From Marivirga salinae (GTDB lineage: Bacteria > Bacteroidota > Bacteroidia > Cytophagales > Cyclobacteriaceae), in assembly GCF_030503855.1 (NCBI RefSeq), contig NZ_CP129971.1, forward strand, positions 3,658,001 through 3,722,000: DNA of 64,000 bases, given 5' to 3'. The position numbers were made by a program, and so were the translations under genes. The notes beneath the pieces are model-generated. The model searched no databases. It was not told the origin of the DNA and worked only from the letters and a program-made list of their open reading frames with translations. Each line of letters starts with the position of its first letter. Within the stretch, counting starts at the first letter, position 1. This document shows, piece by piece, positions 1-9,735 of this stretch.

Positions 1-2
1 GG

Positions 3-44
3 GGTAGTTTTAAGTATGCTGCAACCGGTATTAAGAAATTCTAG
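3..44 (+). CDS. Possible 3' end of a gene entering from the left edge
   Basis: The frame starting at base 3 reads GSFKYAATGIKKF and then TAG. A terminal Phe preceded by alternating aromatic residues would suit an outer-membrane beta-barrel C-terminus. Only 13 codons are visible, so this could be chance. It is listed because the next 575 bases hold no convincing gene. Confidence 0.25.
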   Translation, partial: GSFKYAATGIKKF

Positions 45-619
45 AATAAATGGATAAAAATCAGTTTCACTTAATTTAAAACGTAATTTTTTTACTTTTT
101 TTCAACCGAAATTATCAAAATAAATTATTATTCATTTGACTTTACAAATAATACTAATACAAGCTATATCGTTCAACGGAACTATCAATACATAGTTCGA
201 TATTAAAATACCAAGAGAATAAAAATGACTTAATTGAATTAAAAAGCCTATTTCATATATTAAATTGTTAAATTATAAGTGTACCATTTTACAATATTTT
301 TAAATATTAATATTTATATGAGAATATTCTAATTATGGATTTTAAATCGCAGGGGAATTATTGAAGAATTGCACCAGCCTTAGTGTATTTCATCTTGTAC
401 TATATGGATTAAACTTTCGTCTGACTGCTGGAATCGTCTGACTGATAAATGGTTTCCATCTTTGAGATTGGTGATAAGAGGATTCCAACATCTAAAGCCG
501 ATACTATATGAATGGTAAAAATACAAGGCATTAAAAAACCTTTCCCGAAGCTTTAAACTCCAAAAAAGGTCTTTCAAAATAATTTAAGAATTACTAGAGA
601 TTAAAAACCTCTGGTCGGT
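45..619. other. AT-rich intergenic region, no gene recognised
   Basis: Very AT-rich sequence with many short A and T runs. A 65-codon minus-strand frame at 380-577 has no signal peptide, no recognisable motif and no obvious ribosome binding site, so it is not called. No terminator or promoter could be placed with confidence. Confidence 0.5.
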
Positions 620-823
620 TCACTTTTTCTTATTATCGTATATCTTTTTTGCACCAAATGCAGCGCCAGCCGCTATCAGGTATTCAATACCTGTAATGGG
701 CACAGGGTTGTCTGGTTCAGTAGGTGTACCTCCATCTCCCCCACCGCCTGGTTGAGCGCGTAAAGAAAAATACCCCATAAATAAAAAGCTTAATATTAAA
801 GTCGATTTTATAATTTGTTTCAT
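620..823 (-). CDS. Small secreted protein with PID-CTERM-like C-terminal sorting segment
   Basis: A 67-residue protein. A signal peptide (residues 1-23, ending LRAQ) is followed by a Gly/Pro-rich linker (PGGGGDGG, PTEPDNPVP). Then comes PITGIEYLIAAGAAFGAKK, a short hydrophobic segment closed by a Lys-rich tail. This tripartite end resembles the PID-CTERM putative sorting signal of small Bacteroidota proteins, where the motif is usually PIDG; here it reads PITG. After signal-peptide removal very little is left apart from the linker and the anchor. The gene lies 43 bases downstream of the 2025-aa T9SS protein on the same strand and is probably co-transcribed with it. Function unknown; the family link is by motif only. 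Confidence 0.72.
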   Translation of the reverse strand: MKQIIKSTLILSFLFMGYFSLRAQPGGGGDGGTPTEPDNPVPITGIEYLIAAGAAFGAKKIYDNKKK

Positions 824-866
824 CTTGTAACCCCTATTCGTTTAAGCAACAGCTAGTTATTTAACA

Positions 867-3800
867 CTATTGCTTGATAATTCTTTTAGTTATAGTTCCT
901 TTTCCTGATTTCAATTGCAATAAATATGTTCCTTTGGAAAATTTAGACATATCAATTGATTGTTCTTTCTCGGAATTCAAATTCATTTTATCCATGAATT
1001 TTCCAGATAATGTAAAAATAGTAACTTCTATTTCTTTAATATTTTCCATATCAATTTTTAATACATCTTTAACAGGATTAGGATACAAATGAACAGCATT
1101 TGCTAAAGCTTTATTAGCATTCAATACCTCTTCACTAAATGTATAAGCATCACTTATTTTAGTACAATTAGCTTTGCTAACTTCAACGCTATATTCACCA
1201 GACTCTTGTGCTACTAATACTTTACCTCTTTCACCTTCTAAGATCTCTCCATTCAAATACCATTGATAACTGTCTCCTTCAACTGAACTCTCTAGTACAT
1301 TGTTTGAAACCAAAATTCCTGGAGTTGCTAAATCAGTTACTTCAATTGTGAAATTAATAGTATTTACACCGCATCCATTTTCAGGAATTCCAGTCAGGGT
1401 ATAAGTTGTGGTTTCTGAAGGAGTTAAGCTCAATGTTGAAGTGGATGATTCTGTAATCAAATCCTCACCTACATAAAGTTGATAACTATTCATAGCTACA
1501 TTTGCTGATAAGTCGATAACAATACTCTCGTCCTTGCATACATTTTGATTTTCAACTTCCGAAATCACACCAGCTTCAAACAATTCAAATTCAACTATTT
1601 GATTAGCAGTGAGCGTTCCACATTTATCATCAAGAATATTGATAGTCATTGCATGATACCCCATTCCAAAAAGATCAGATGGCAAATTAAAGCTTAAAAC
1701 ATCTTCATTAGTTGCTTTTTCAGTTGCTATCATCGTTCCAGCATCCATCAATCTGTAAGTTTTTCCAGCTTGCGGATTAGTGATTTCTATATTTACCTGA
1801 TCACCTGTACAAACATTAGGAGATTGAATTTCTAAATCAGGATTAATAGGTTCATAAATAGTAAGTACTGCCTGATTTGCAGATAATACAGCACCACAAG
1901 CTTCACCCTCTATTTGAATATCCAATTCATTTAATCCAACACTTAATTGAGATGGATTAAGATTAAATACTAATTCTCCTTTAGTTTCAGCAGTCAAACT
2001 GCTTATCTTTTGACCAGCTGACTGTAAGGTATAAATTTTTCCTGCTTGTGCATTCTCAATAACTACTGATGTATTAGCATCTCCACAGGTATTTTCAGTG
2101 ATCAAGTTAAGATTGGTATTAATATTCTCCTCCACTTCAATTTGAATTGTTTGAGGAAATTCAAATTCTGCACATTCTCCATATTGAGCAATTACAGTAA
2201 ATTTATTATTTCCTAAACTTAAATCAGAAGGAGGAATTGTCACAATCTGCTCACTTCCATCTCCGTTTATACTTTTTAATAATTTAGTACCCTTAAATAT
2301 TTGATACTCTACTCCTGCTTGGCTGCTAAAGCTTAAATCAGAAGAAGATTTCAAACAAGTGTTATTTGCTGAAAAAGTAATGCTTTCATCAATAACAAGA
2401 TCCTGTACTTCAATCTCCAAGTTTTGATTTAAAGTACCACTTTGACAACCATCTTTACTCGCTGCAATTGTGAATTGGTTCAAACCTTCTACTAGTTCAG
2501 TAGAATTTATAAATCCTTGATAAATATTGCCATTTCCTACAAATGATTGAATAGTATCCGCATCATTTAATACATCATAAGATGCATTAACCTGAGTAGC
2601 TACACTAAAGCTTGCTTGATTTGCTTCTTTACAGATAGTAGAACCTTCTACTGCATTATTTAAAGTTAAAGACTCAGAAACTTGCACAGAAGCATTTCCA
2701 ACTTTAACTGTATCACATCCAGCAGCAAAAGCTTTAATCTCAAAATCATTATTAGCTTCACCTAAAAATTCATTTAAAATTTCTATGCTTAATTCAGTAC
2801 CTGTTCCTTCTGCTGAAGCAACTATTTCTTCCCCACTATAAACTAAGTAATTAGCAAAGACATCTGATTGAAGTAAATTAATCACTGCATTTTCTGAAGG
2901 ACAAATATCTTCTGATTCTACAGCCACTTGACTTAGGCTTTCATTGCTGTTGATTATTATTTCAAATCTGGTAGAGCCCTTAGAAGCAGCATCCGAGTTA
3001 ACAGTAAATTGCAAAGAGTTAGAAGAACTCAATTCTAAGGTTTGATCTAAATAATGATCATACAACTCAATGCTTTTAGAACTTAAATTTTGCACGCCTT
3101 CGAACCTCAATGTATATTGCTTAGAATTTACCATCTGTTCAAGATTAATGAAAATGCTGTTTCCACAGGTACCAACATTTTCAAATGGTACTCTATTTAC
3201 TTTCACTACTTTCCCATCAGCAGTCATAGTAGAAATAGTTTCGTAATTATTAAATAACCTACTAGCATCCTCTACGCCATTATAATCAAAAGTTGCACCT
3301 TCTTTTAAACCTATATAAGTATAATCTACATAGCTACCATTATCTAAGCCCACCTTAAAAATTTGATCAGGCTCAGTAGTTCGGTAAAAACTTTTAAAAG
3401 TAGAAACCTTATCCTCCTCGTCAAAAGTTATGGAACCACCAGCTCCACCATTTGGTAAAGAACGAAGAAAAAATGCCTGTCCTTGAGGAATGGTTGCATT
3501 TGATCCACTAGTCAAAGCTTCCCAAGCTCCGGCACCAGGATTCCAAAGCCAACCATCAATTTCCGTATTGTCAGTAAAAACCAAATCCCAATTAATGGCA
3601 GAAGGATACGGGTTACCTATTAAATGCCAGCCTTCATCTTCGACTGGGATATTGCCATTAGCTGTATAAGGTAATGGCTTTGTTACTGAACCTGTAAAAA
3701 CAGTACCAGTAGTGGTAATAGTACCAGGGACATCACCTGCATAGGTAAACATAAAATATCCAGTACCATTCACAAATTCACTTGAACTGCTGCCAGAAGA

Positions 3801-6800
3801 ACCAGGGAAAGCTGTATAACCATTTGAAAAGTCACCTGCTGCTGATTGATCATATGATAAAATCGATGCATTACCATCCCCTTTTCCCCCTGTGGTAGAA
3901 GCCCCCGTAAAACCACCTGTAACTGCAAAACCTGAAGCTTGAACTTCACCCACAGTTGCTCCAGTAACAGGAAAACCAATCATATGAAAACCTTTTCCGT
4001 CACCACTTCTTACATTATATACAGCTCTTTCAACATTCAAAATACCTGATAAGGTTGCATCACTAGGAACTGCGGCAATATAAGCGTCTTTTGTTTGTGT
4101 TGACTTTAAGGTCATTTCCCCTGATCCAGCAGCACCATCAAAATCTATAGTTGTACCTGCTCCCACGGTCAATGCATCTGCTATCGTTACACCTGCAGCG
4201 TTTTCATTTGCAATTGCTACTCCACCGCTAACATTAAGCGTGTATAATTCAAAAGCACCGGTACCTGCTATGTCCCCTGTACCTGTCATATTGACTATAC
4301 CTGAATTATTATTGAATGTACCGCCACTATTTACCGTCAAACCACCAGATAAGTTAAGCGTAGAAGGGGCATTAAAAATGCCATCCACCTGTATGCTAGC
4401 AAAAGTTGGAACAGTACCGGAAATAGTAGTATTCCCACCAAAAATAACAGTACCACTATTGGCATTAAATGAACCATTATTGGTTAAGTTACCATCTATC
4501 TCTAAAGCCTGAGTAGCTGAAGCCGTTACAACACCACTTGTGCCTATGGTAAAATCATTAACTGTAATTGGATTAGACCCACCAAGTTGAGAAGTGGCAT
4601 TAATAGTTAGAGTTCCAGCTGAACTGTTTAATACACCATTATTTGTGATATCACCATTTACAGTTAAACTAGAAGCGGGGTTAAATGTCCCATTAACTGT
4701 TATACTTCCGAAAGTAGGATTATTAGACCCTGTAAGATTAGTAGTGCCATCAAAAGTAATAGTAGAGTTATCTAAAGTTGATCCTGCATTAGCAATCAAA
4801 TCACCATTCAAAGAAATAGTATTAGCTCCAGCATTGAATTCACCATTTGTAAAAGTCAAACTACCATTAGCAGTAAAATCATTTAGAACTGTTAAAACAC
4901 CTGTACCTCTTTTTTCAATATTATTTATAGCAGTTGCAGAATTAGGCAATTCAGCACCAGTGCTAATAGCTGAACTGTGATTATAAATCAAGTTATAACT
5001 ACCTACAGGAGTTAATGCATTTGTAAGCGAACCATTTGTTCTTCTTTCTACAGTACCTCCATCAGCAATACTAATGGCTGTACCATCTAATGTTCCAGAA
5101 AACAAATTAAGGTTAGTTGCAGTAAAGTTGGATGATGCTGTATTTAAAGTAGTTGAAGCTCTGTCCATAGTAATGGTATTAATATCACCTGAAACAGAGA
5201 GCCCAGCTGGAAGAGCACCTGCGCCATTAATGATTAAAGATGAAGTAGCATTTGAAACTAAAGTACCTCCTGTTTGTTCAATATTACCGCTAAGCGTTAA
5301 AGTATTTCCATTGAGTAATAAATCGCCTGCTGTTTGTGTGAAGCCATCTGTTGCTTGTGTAGCTCCACTTACGGTTAAATTTCCATCTAATGTAACTGAA
5401 CCAGTAGATGTTCGATTAAGAGTAAAATTTTGCAACTCTGACGTGCCTACAAAACCTAAAGTACCAAAAGCACCAGTGCCGCCAATTGCTAAATTAGATA
5501 AGGAAGTAACAGATAGACCTCCACTGGTAGTTAAAACTGTACCATTTAATGTTAATGTACTTGAACCTATATTAAGTGTACCCGCTGTAAAAGTCAATGT
5601 TCTACCCGAACTTATTGTAAGATCAGAATTCATATCTACCCCTCCCCCTGAATTATTAATGATTAAATTCACACCAGAAGGAGGAAAACCATTACCTAGG
5701 GATTGTGTTGCTGTTCCATTGTATTCTATGGTAGAACCTGTATTGAATGTTCTTGTTCCTGCTACCTGAATGACTCCTGAAGAAGAAATACCAGCTACGT
5801 TTGAGGTAATCAATTTTGAGCCAGCACCCAAATTAAAATCACCATCTCCTACAAATTCAGAACTACCTGCATCGACAACTGTAGAACCAGTTATTGAGTA
5901 ATTTAAAACTCCATTTAAAGTCCCACCCGTTCTTGAAAAAATGGACGTTGCACCAGATTGAAAATGCAGGGTTTTTGTTCCGGTTCCTGAATTTTGAATC
6001 GTACCTGAACTTTGACTAAAATTCCCACCTACGTATATATTAGTATTCCCAGACCCACCAAGCTCACCACCAAAATCATATGTTCCAGACCCGTTAACAA
6101 TAAAATTATTTACTATATTGAAATCAATAGGAGCGTCCTCTGCAAAATAAGTACTACTTGAAGAACTTAAAATAAAATCATTTCCGATATTGTAGGTAAC
6201 TGCAAGGTCTAAATTAAAGTATACAAATGAGTTCCCATCTACTTGAAAATTTCCATCAATGTTAATAGTGGAGGATGCAAAATCAGAAATTGACAAAGAA
6301 CCAGTCCCTGTAGAAGATATATTTAAATCTCCATCCACATTATTTAAATTTCCACCTAAATTTAAGAATGCAGTGGTCATATTAGGACAGTTCCATGTGA
6401 AGTTGAAAAATGGTTGCGTTAAATTAGTTGGAGGTCCATTACTTGAAGTAAATCCAACTATATTAACATTACTATCAGTGCTCCAAGTTGCAATTGGAAT
6501 TGCACCTTCAGTAGTTGTAAAATTATGATTATAAGCAGAATTTGCTAAAAAGGTCATTTTACTAGTTGTTGCGCCAGATATTATTGAACCTTGATTTGCT
6601 TGAAAAATGCCTGAAACATTTAACTTCCCTGTACTTCTGCCATCTGTTTCTAATATAAACGTACCATTATTTATCAAGGTAGTTGATGAGGAAATATTAA
6701 TTGTATTTCCTGCTGCTATTGTAACGGAGAAACCGCTTTGAAGCTCTATCAAATTTTCAGTACCATCAGGAAAATTAGCATTGTTGACCCACGTACCGCT

Positions 6801-6944
6801 AACGAACTCCTCCCAAGTACTACCAACATTCCAGTTCCCATCTGCTCTACTTCTAAAATCACCTTCAGATTGACCTGATGTAAAATTAACAACCCCAACA
6901 AAAAACAATATCGAAAGTAAAAATCTTTTCATATACATTAACAT
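867..6944 (-). CDS. Giant secreted adhesin-like protein with T9SS type A sorting domain
   Basis: A 2025-residue protein. The start is ambiguous among M1, M3 and M5; M5 (position 6932) gives the cleanest signal peptide, MKRFLLSILFFVGVVNFTSG. Residues about 60-950 are rich in Gly, Ser, Thr and Asn, with endlessly varied short repeats of the type LTVNGDITNNGVLNSS, which suggests a long beta-helix or fibre. Residues about 1100-1180 contain GWHLIGNPYPSAINWD, a block often found after such repeats in Cytophagales surface proteins. Residues about 1330-1930 form several Cys-containing Ig-like repeats of about 90 residues. The last 75 residues (LYPNPVKDVLKID to the end KRIIKQ) are a T9SS type A sorting domain. 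It is expected to be exported and either released or attached to the cell surface. Likely role: adhesion or extracellular matrix. No catalytic motif was seen. Confidence 0.88.
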   Translation of the reverse strand: MLMYMKRFLLSILFFVGVVNFTSGQSEGDFRSRADGNWNVGSTWEEFVSGTWVNNANFPDGTENLIELQSGFSVTIAAGNTINISSSTTLINNGTFILETDGRSTGKLNVSGIFQANQGSIISGATTSKMTFLANSAYNHNFTTTEGAIPIATWSTDSNVNIVGFTSSNGPPTNLTQPFFNFTWNCPNMTTAFLNLGGNLNNVDGDLNISSTGTGSLSISDFASSTINIDGNFQVDGNSFVYFNLDLAVTYNIGNDFILSSSSSTYFAEDAPIDFNIVNNFIVNGSGTYDFGGELGGSGNTNIYVGGNFSQSSGTIQNSGTGTKTLHFQSGATSIFSRTGGTLNGVLNYSITGSTVVDAGSSEFVGDGDFNLGAGSKLITSNVAGISSSGVIQVAGTRTFNTGSTIEYNGTATQSLGNGFPPSGVNLIINNSGGGVDMNSDLTISSGRTLTFTAGTLNIGSSTLTLNGTVLTTSGGLSVTSLSNLAIGGTGAFGTLGFVGTSELQNFTLNRTSTGSVTLDGNLTVSGATQATDGFTQTAGDLLLNGNTLTLSGNIEQTGGTLVSNATSSLIINGAGALPAGLSVSGDINTITMDRASTTLNTASSNFTATNLNLFSGTLDGTAISIADGGTVERRTNGSLTNALTPVGSYNLIYNHSSAISTGAELPNSATAINNIEKRGTGVLTVLNDFTANGSLTFTNGEFNAGANTISLNGDLIANAGSTLDNSTITFDGTTNLTGSNNPTFGSITVNGTFNPASSLTVNGDITNNGVLNSSAGTLTINATSQLGGSNPITVNDFTIGTSGVVTASATQALEIDGNLTNNGSFNANSGTVIFGGNTTISGTVPTFASIQVDGIFNAPSTLNLSGGLTVNSGGTFNNNSGIVNMTGTGDIAGTGAFELYTLNVSGGVAIANENAAGVTIADALTVGAGTTIDFDGAAGSGEMTLKSTQTKDAYIAAVPSDATLSGILNVERAVYNVRSGDGKGFHMIGFPVTGATVGEVQASGFAVTGGFTGASTTGGKGDGNASILSYDQSAAGDFSNGYTAFPGSSGSSSSEFVNGTGYFMFTYAGDVPGTITTTGTVFTGSVTKPLPYTANGNIPVEDEGWHLIGNPYPSAINWDLVFTDNTEIDGWLWNPGAGAWEALTSGSNATIPQGQAFFLRSLPNGGAGGSITFDEEDKVSTFKSFYRTTEPDQIFKVGLDNGSYVDYTYIGLKEGATFDYNGVEDASRLFNNYETISTMTADGKVVKVNRVPFENVGTCGNSIFINLEQMVNSKQYTLRFEGVQNLSSKSIELYDHYLDQTLELSSSNSLQFTVNSDAASKGSTRFEIIINSNESLSQVAVESEDICPSENAVINLLQSDVFANYLVYSGEEIVASAEGTGTELSIEILNEFLGEANNDFEIKAFAAGCDTVKVGNASVQVSESLTLNNAVEGSTICKEANQASFSVATQVNASYDVLNDADTIQSFVGNGNIYQGFINSTELVEGLNQFTIAASKDGCQSGTLNQNLEIEVQDLVIDESITFSANNTCLKSSSDLSFSSQAGVEYQIFKGTKLLKSINGDGSEQIVTIPPSDLSLGNNKFTVIAQYGECAEFEFPQTIQIEVEENINTNLNLITENTCGDANTSVVIENAQAGKIYTLQSAGQKISSLTAETKGELVFNLNPSQLSVGLNELDIQIEGEACGAVLSANQAVLTIYEPINPDLEIQSPNVCTGDQVNIEITNPQAGKTYRLMDAGTMIATEKATNEDVLSFNLPSDLFGMGYHAMTINILDDKCGTLTANQIVEFELFEAGVISEVENQNVCKDESIVIDLSANVAMNSYQLYVGEDLITESSTSTLSLTPSETTTYTLTGIPENGCGVNTINFTIEVTDLATPGILVSNNVLESSVEGDSYQWYLNGEILEGERGKVLVAQESGEYSVEVSKANCTKISDAYTFSEEVLNANKALANAVHLYPNPVKDVLKIDMENIKEIEVTIFTLSGKFMDKMNLNSEKEQSIDMSKFSKGTYLLQLKSGKGTITKRIIKQ

Positions 6945-7006
6945 TTAAATACTTAGGTAGCTAAGTTACTCACCCTCAGTATCTGACATTTCAGTTTTCA
7001 AAATTA

Positions 7007-7034
7007 CAAACATATTTACATAAAAGGTAAGCAA
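7007..7034 (-). promoter_or_regulatory. Bacteroidota-type promoter of the giant T9SS gene
   Basis: On the minus strand TATGTTTG (7007-7014) matches the Bacteroidota -7 consensus TAnnTTTG. It has a TTG element 17 bases upstream (7032-7034). A second overlapping match, TAATTTTG, sits at 6999-7006. The start of transcription would lie near 7000, leaving a leader of about 55-70 bases. Confidence 0.5.
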
Positions 7035-7370
7035 CCGACTACAAAAACTTACATTTAATCGAAAAATACTTAAAATTAAGTATTTCACTGTTGTTTATCA
7101 TTTAAAAGACATACGAAACAGGAAAAGGGTTGGATTGGTTCACGTGTTGAAGTGAGGATGTTTTTAAGTGATTAAGTTATTAGGTTTTTAAGTTTAGATG
7201 TTATCAAGTTTACATGTTGGAAAGTTCATGAATTAAACTCTAATGGCATTACAACTTATATTTCTCTTTATTTCAACCTTACTTCTTCTTTCGATAAACT
7301 GGAAATCTCTATCCTAGGATACAAAAATAGCTAATTGCAGTAACACCCGACACCCTATACCCTACAAAAT

Positions 7371-7402
7371 GAAAAAGCTCCCCATCTCTGAGAAGCTCTT
7401 TC
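7371..7402 (-). terminator. Rho-independent terminator of the acyl-CoA ligase gene
   Basis: On the minus strand AGCTTCTC pairs (two G-T wobbles) with GGGGAGCT around a 6-base loop, flanked by AAAG and followed by TTTTTC. It lies 28 bases past the stop codon of the ligase gene. Confidence 0.6.
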
Positions 7403-7429
7403 AATTATTAATTACTCAATTACTAATTA

Positions 7430-9100
7430 CTAATTCTTTTCACGTAGATGTCTCCTAATAATCTTCCCAACATTCGATTTAGGTAATTCTTTCTCAAAAG
7501 AAACTGATTTAGGGCATTTATAAGCCGTTAAATTTTCCTTACAGAATTCTATCACTTCCTCTTCAGTCAAGCTTTCATCTTTCTTCACCACAAAAGCTTT
7601 CACTACCTCAGTGGATTTTTCGTCTGGAACACCAATAACGGCTACTTCTAGCACTTTTTCCATTCCAGCAATCACATCTTCAATCTCATTAGGATAAACA
7701 TTAAAGCCAGACACGTTGATCATATCTTTTATCCTATCTACTATTTTAAAGAAACCGTCTGCATCTTGTACTCCAACATCTCCTGTACGGAACCACTCCT
7801 TATTAAAGAAAGTAGTTTCGTTTAGTTCTGGTTTATTCCAATATCCTGACATCACTTGAGGGCCTTTACCACAGATTTCACCCGGCTCTCCTAATGGCAC
7901 CTCTTTTCCTTCTTCATCCATGATCTTCATATCAGTACTTGGAGTAGGCATTCCTATAGTGCCAATTCTTTCGGTTCCATCCAAAGGATTTACGCTTAAT
8001 ACTGGGGAAGTTTCGCTTAATCCATAACCTTCTACCAAAGGACCTCCAGTTAATTTTTTCCATTTCTCAGCTACAGATCTTTGCACTGCCATTCCACCAC
8101 CAATTGAACCTTTCAAATGCGAAAAATCTACCTCTTTAATATTAGGTTGATTTAATAGTCCATTAAATAAGGTATTCACACCTGTCATCAAAGTAAATGG
8201 ATGCTTTTTCAACTCTTTTATAAATGCAGGCATATCTCTCGGATTGGTAATCAAAATACTTTTAGCACCAATGCTAAACATTAAGATTCCATTTACCGCA
8301 AGGGCAAAAATATGATAGAGTGGAAGAGCGGTAATCATTTGCTCTTGAAGCCCATCCGTAAACAATGGCTTAAACCATTCTTTAGTTTGCATGGTGTGGG
8401 CCACTAAGTTTCGGTGAGATAATTGCGCTCCTTTACTTACACCTGTTGTTCCTCCAGTATATTGCAAAAACGCTAGGTCAGAAGGTTCAATTTCAGGTTT
8501 TTTGAAAGCATGATTCTTGCCTTTCTTTAAAACTTCTTTCCATTTAATAGCGGTAGGCAAATTGTAACTTGGCACCATCTTTTTGATGTTTTTCACAACA
8601 AAATTGACAATTCCCCCTTTTAATCCGCCTAACATATCTCCTAGCTGGGTGACAATCACAGTTTTAATTTCTGTCTCGTCCAAAACCTTCTCAAGATTGC
8701 TTGCAAAATTAGCTACAATCACGATAGCTTTAGCTCCAGAATCTTTAAACTGATGCGCCATTTCACGTGCGGTATAAAGTGGATTGGTTCCCACTACAAT
8801 TACACCAGCTTTCAATGCACCTATCATAGCAATAGGATATTGTAAACAGTTTGGCATTTGAATGGCCATTCTATCACCCTTTTTCAAACCAGCCTCATTC
8901 TGCAAATAGGCAGCGAAATTATTTGATAATTCATCTACCTCAGCATAAGTCAATACCTTACCCATATTTTCATAGGCCTCGCTGCTCCCATGCTTTTGGA
9001 AGATTTCTTCAAATAATTCTGGGAGGTTTTTATATTGGTCAGGGTTTATCTCTCTCGGCACTCCTTTCGGATAATGATTGTACCACGGAAAATCGCTCAT
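7430..9100 (-). CDS. fadD: Long-chain fatty acid--CoA ligase (AMP-forming)
   Basis: A 556-residue acyl-activating enzyme that converts a fatty acid, ATP and CoA into acyl-CoA. It shows the AMP-binding P-loop YTGGTTGVSKG (residues 214-224) and the A5 motif GYGLSETSP. The hinge region has WFRTGDVG, the linker motif DRIKDMINVSGFNVYP follows, and the catalytic lysine context is KSNVGKIIRR near the C-terminus. The length and motif order match FadD-type ligases. A C-terminal IRRHLREKN end is common in bacterial FadD. It is a single-gene unit with its own terminator at 7371-7402. Fatty-acid degradation or membrane lipid recycling is the expected role; chain-length preference cannot be read from the sequence. 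Confidence 0.92.
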   Translation of the reverse strand: MSDFPWYNHYPKGVPREINPDQYKNLPELFEEIFQKHGSSEAYENMGKVLTYAEVDELSNNFAAYLQNEAGLKKGDRMAIQMPNCLQYPIAMIGALKAGVIVVGTNPLYTAREMAHQFKDSGAKAIVIVANFASNLEKVLDETEIKTVIVTQLGDMLGGLKGGIVNFVVKNIKKMVPSYNLPTAIKWKEVLKKGKNHAFKKPEIEPSDLAFLQYTGGTTGVSKGAQLSHRNLVAHTMQTKEWFKPLFTDGLQEQMITALPLYHIFALAVNGILMFSIGAKSILITNPRDMPAFIKELKKHPFTLMTGVNTLFNGLLNQPNIKEVDFSHLKGSIGGGMAVQRSVAEKWKKLTGGPLVEGYGLSETSPVLSVNPLDGTERIGTIGMPTPSTDMKIMDEEGKEVPLGEPGEICGKGPQVMSGYWNKPELNETTFFNKEWFRTGDVGVQDADGFFKIVDRIKDMINVSGFNVYPNEIEDVIAGMEKVLEVAVIGVPDEKSTEVVKAFVVKKDESLTEEEVIEFCKENLTAYKCPKSVSFEKELPKSNVGKIIRRHLREKN

Positions 9101-9320
9101 AGTCGTATATTTTGTTTCAATTAAATCGTTTCGGGTCGGAAATTACTAAAAAATATTATTCTTCCATAGAGCTATTTCAAACAACATTCATACACTTGTG
9201 ATTAATTTAGCGAAATTATCTGTATATCAGAGGCTTATACTGTATAAGTTTTAAGTAGTAAGTTTTAGATATTAAGTATTTCAGCGATTTGAGAACAATG
9301 CACACTAAAATATGAATATC

Positions 9321-9365
9321 TGCCGCTTGTGTCTCGCGAATGGTAATTACTTGTTCCTCTTGAAC
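9321..9365. repeat. Short dispersed repeat, copy 1
   Basis: Similar to 22411-22455. Both read G-C-C/T-CGCTTG, then a CCCGC/CTCGCG block, and end in ACTTGTTCCTCTxGAAC. Both lie in intergenic DNA in the same orientation. Confidence 0.5.
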
Positions 9366-9665
9366 TTTTACAAAAAGTTGTAAGAACAAGACTTAAAAAG
9401 AGTTTATTTTTATTTAATAGTTGATTCAAATTTTCCTAAAGTTTAAATTTAATATTGCCAATCAGCCTGAAATAAGGTCATTCCTCTGGAACTAAAGCAA
9501 ATTCTCCAGTTATTAACTGAAAAATGGCGATGCTATTTAGGAAAGGACAATCTTCCTACTTCGAGCTTCCTACTTCCAACTTTCCACCTCAACACTCCCC
9601 CACCTCAAAACGTACATACTTTCAATAGCAAACATCTATACTTCTATCACTAAAAAATATAGGAT

Positions 9666-9701
9666 TTTGGTAACATAAGCACACAAATTATGTTAGCTTT
9701 G
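9666..9701 (+). promoter_or_regulatory. Promoter of the suf locus
   Basis: A TAGCTTTG -7 box (9694-9701) fits TAnnTTTG exactly. A TTTG at 9666-9669 could be the -33 element, although its 24-base spacing is at the long end. The transcription start would be near 9707, about 29 bases before the sufB ATG. No SufR or IscR-type operator was identified. Confidence 0.55.
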
Positions 9702-9735
9702 TACCTTAATTGAAATTAGTCTAAATAATTCATAT

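Larger units (their letters stand above)
6945..7429. other. Intergenic region upstream of the giant T9SS gene
   Basis: This 485-bp stretch contains the promoter of the giant T9SS gene (7007-7034) and the terminator of the acyl-CoA ligase gene (7371-7402). An ACTTAG/CTAAGT inverted repeat at 6951-6966 lies within the predicted 5' leader. The middle (7100-7360) contains low-complexity runs such as repeated 'aagttattaggttttt' and 'aattactaatt' but no gene. Confidence 0.55.
9101..9735. other. Divergent intergenic region between acyl-CoA ligase and sufB
   Basis: A 635-bp non-coding region carrying the suf promoter (9666-9701) and two dispersed repeats. One is a 45-bp sequence at 9321-9365 with a second copy at 22411-22455. 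The other is a stretch at about 9550-9597 rich in 'cttcctacttc/cttccaactt', complementary to the GAAGTTGGAAGT family seen at 15.73 kb, 22.3 kb, 25.1 kb and 63.2 kb. No ORF with coding character was found. Confidence 0.55.

Noticed and set aside
380..577. 65-codon minus-strand frame
   Set aside because: No motif, no signal peptide, no ribosome binding context, and a composition like the surrounding AT-rich DNA.
4240..5769. Long plus-strand frames (90, 128 and 231 codons) opposite the giant T9SS gene
   Set aside because: They are produced by the repetitive Gly/Ser/Thr/Asn codons of the real gene read backwards. They show Pro/Val/Leu-rich text without any domain.
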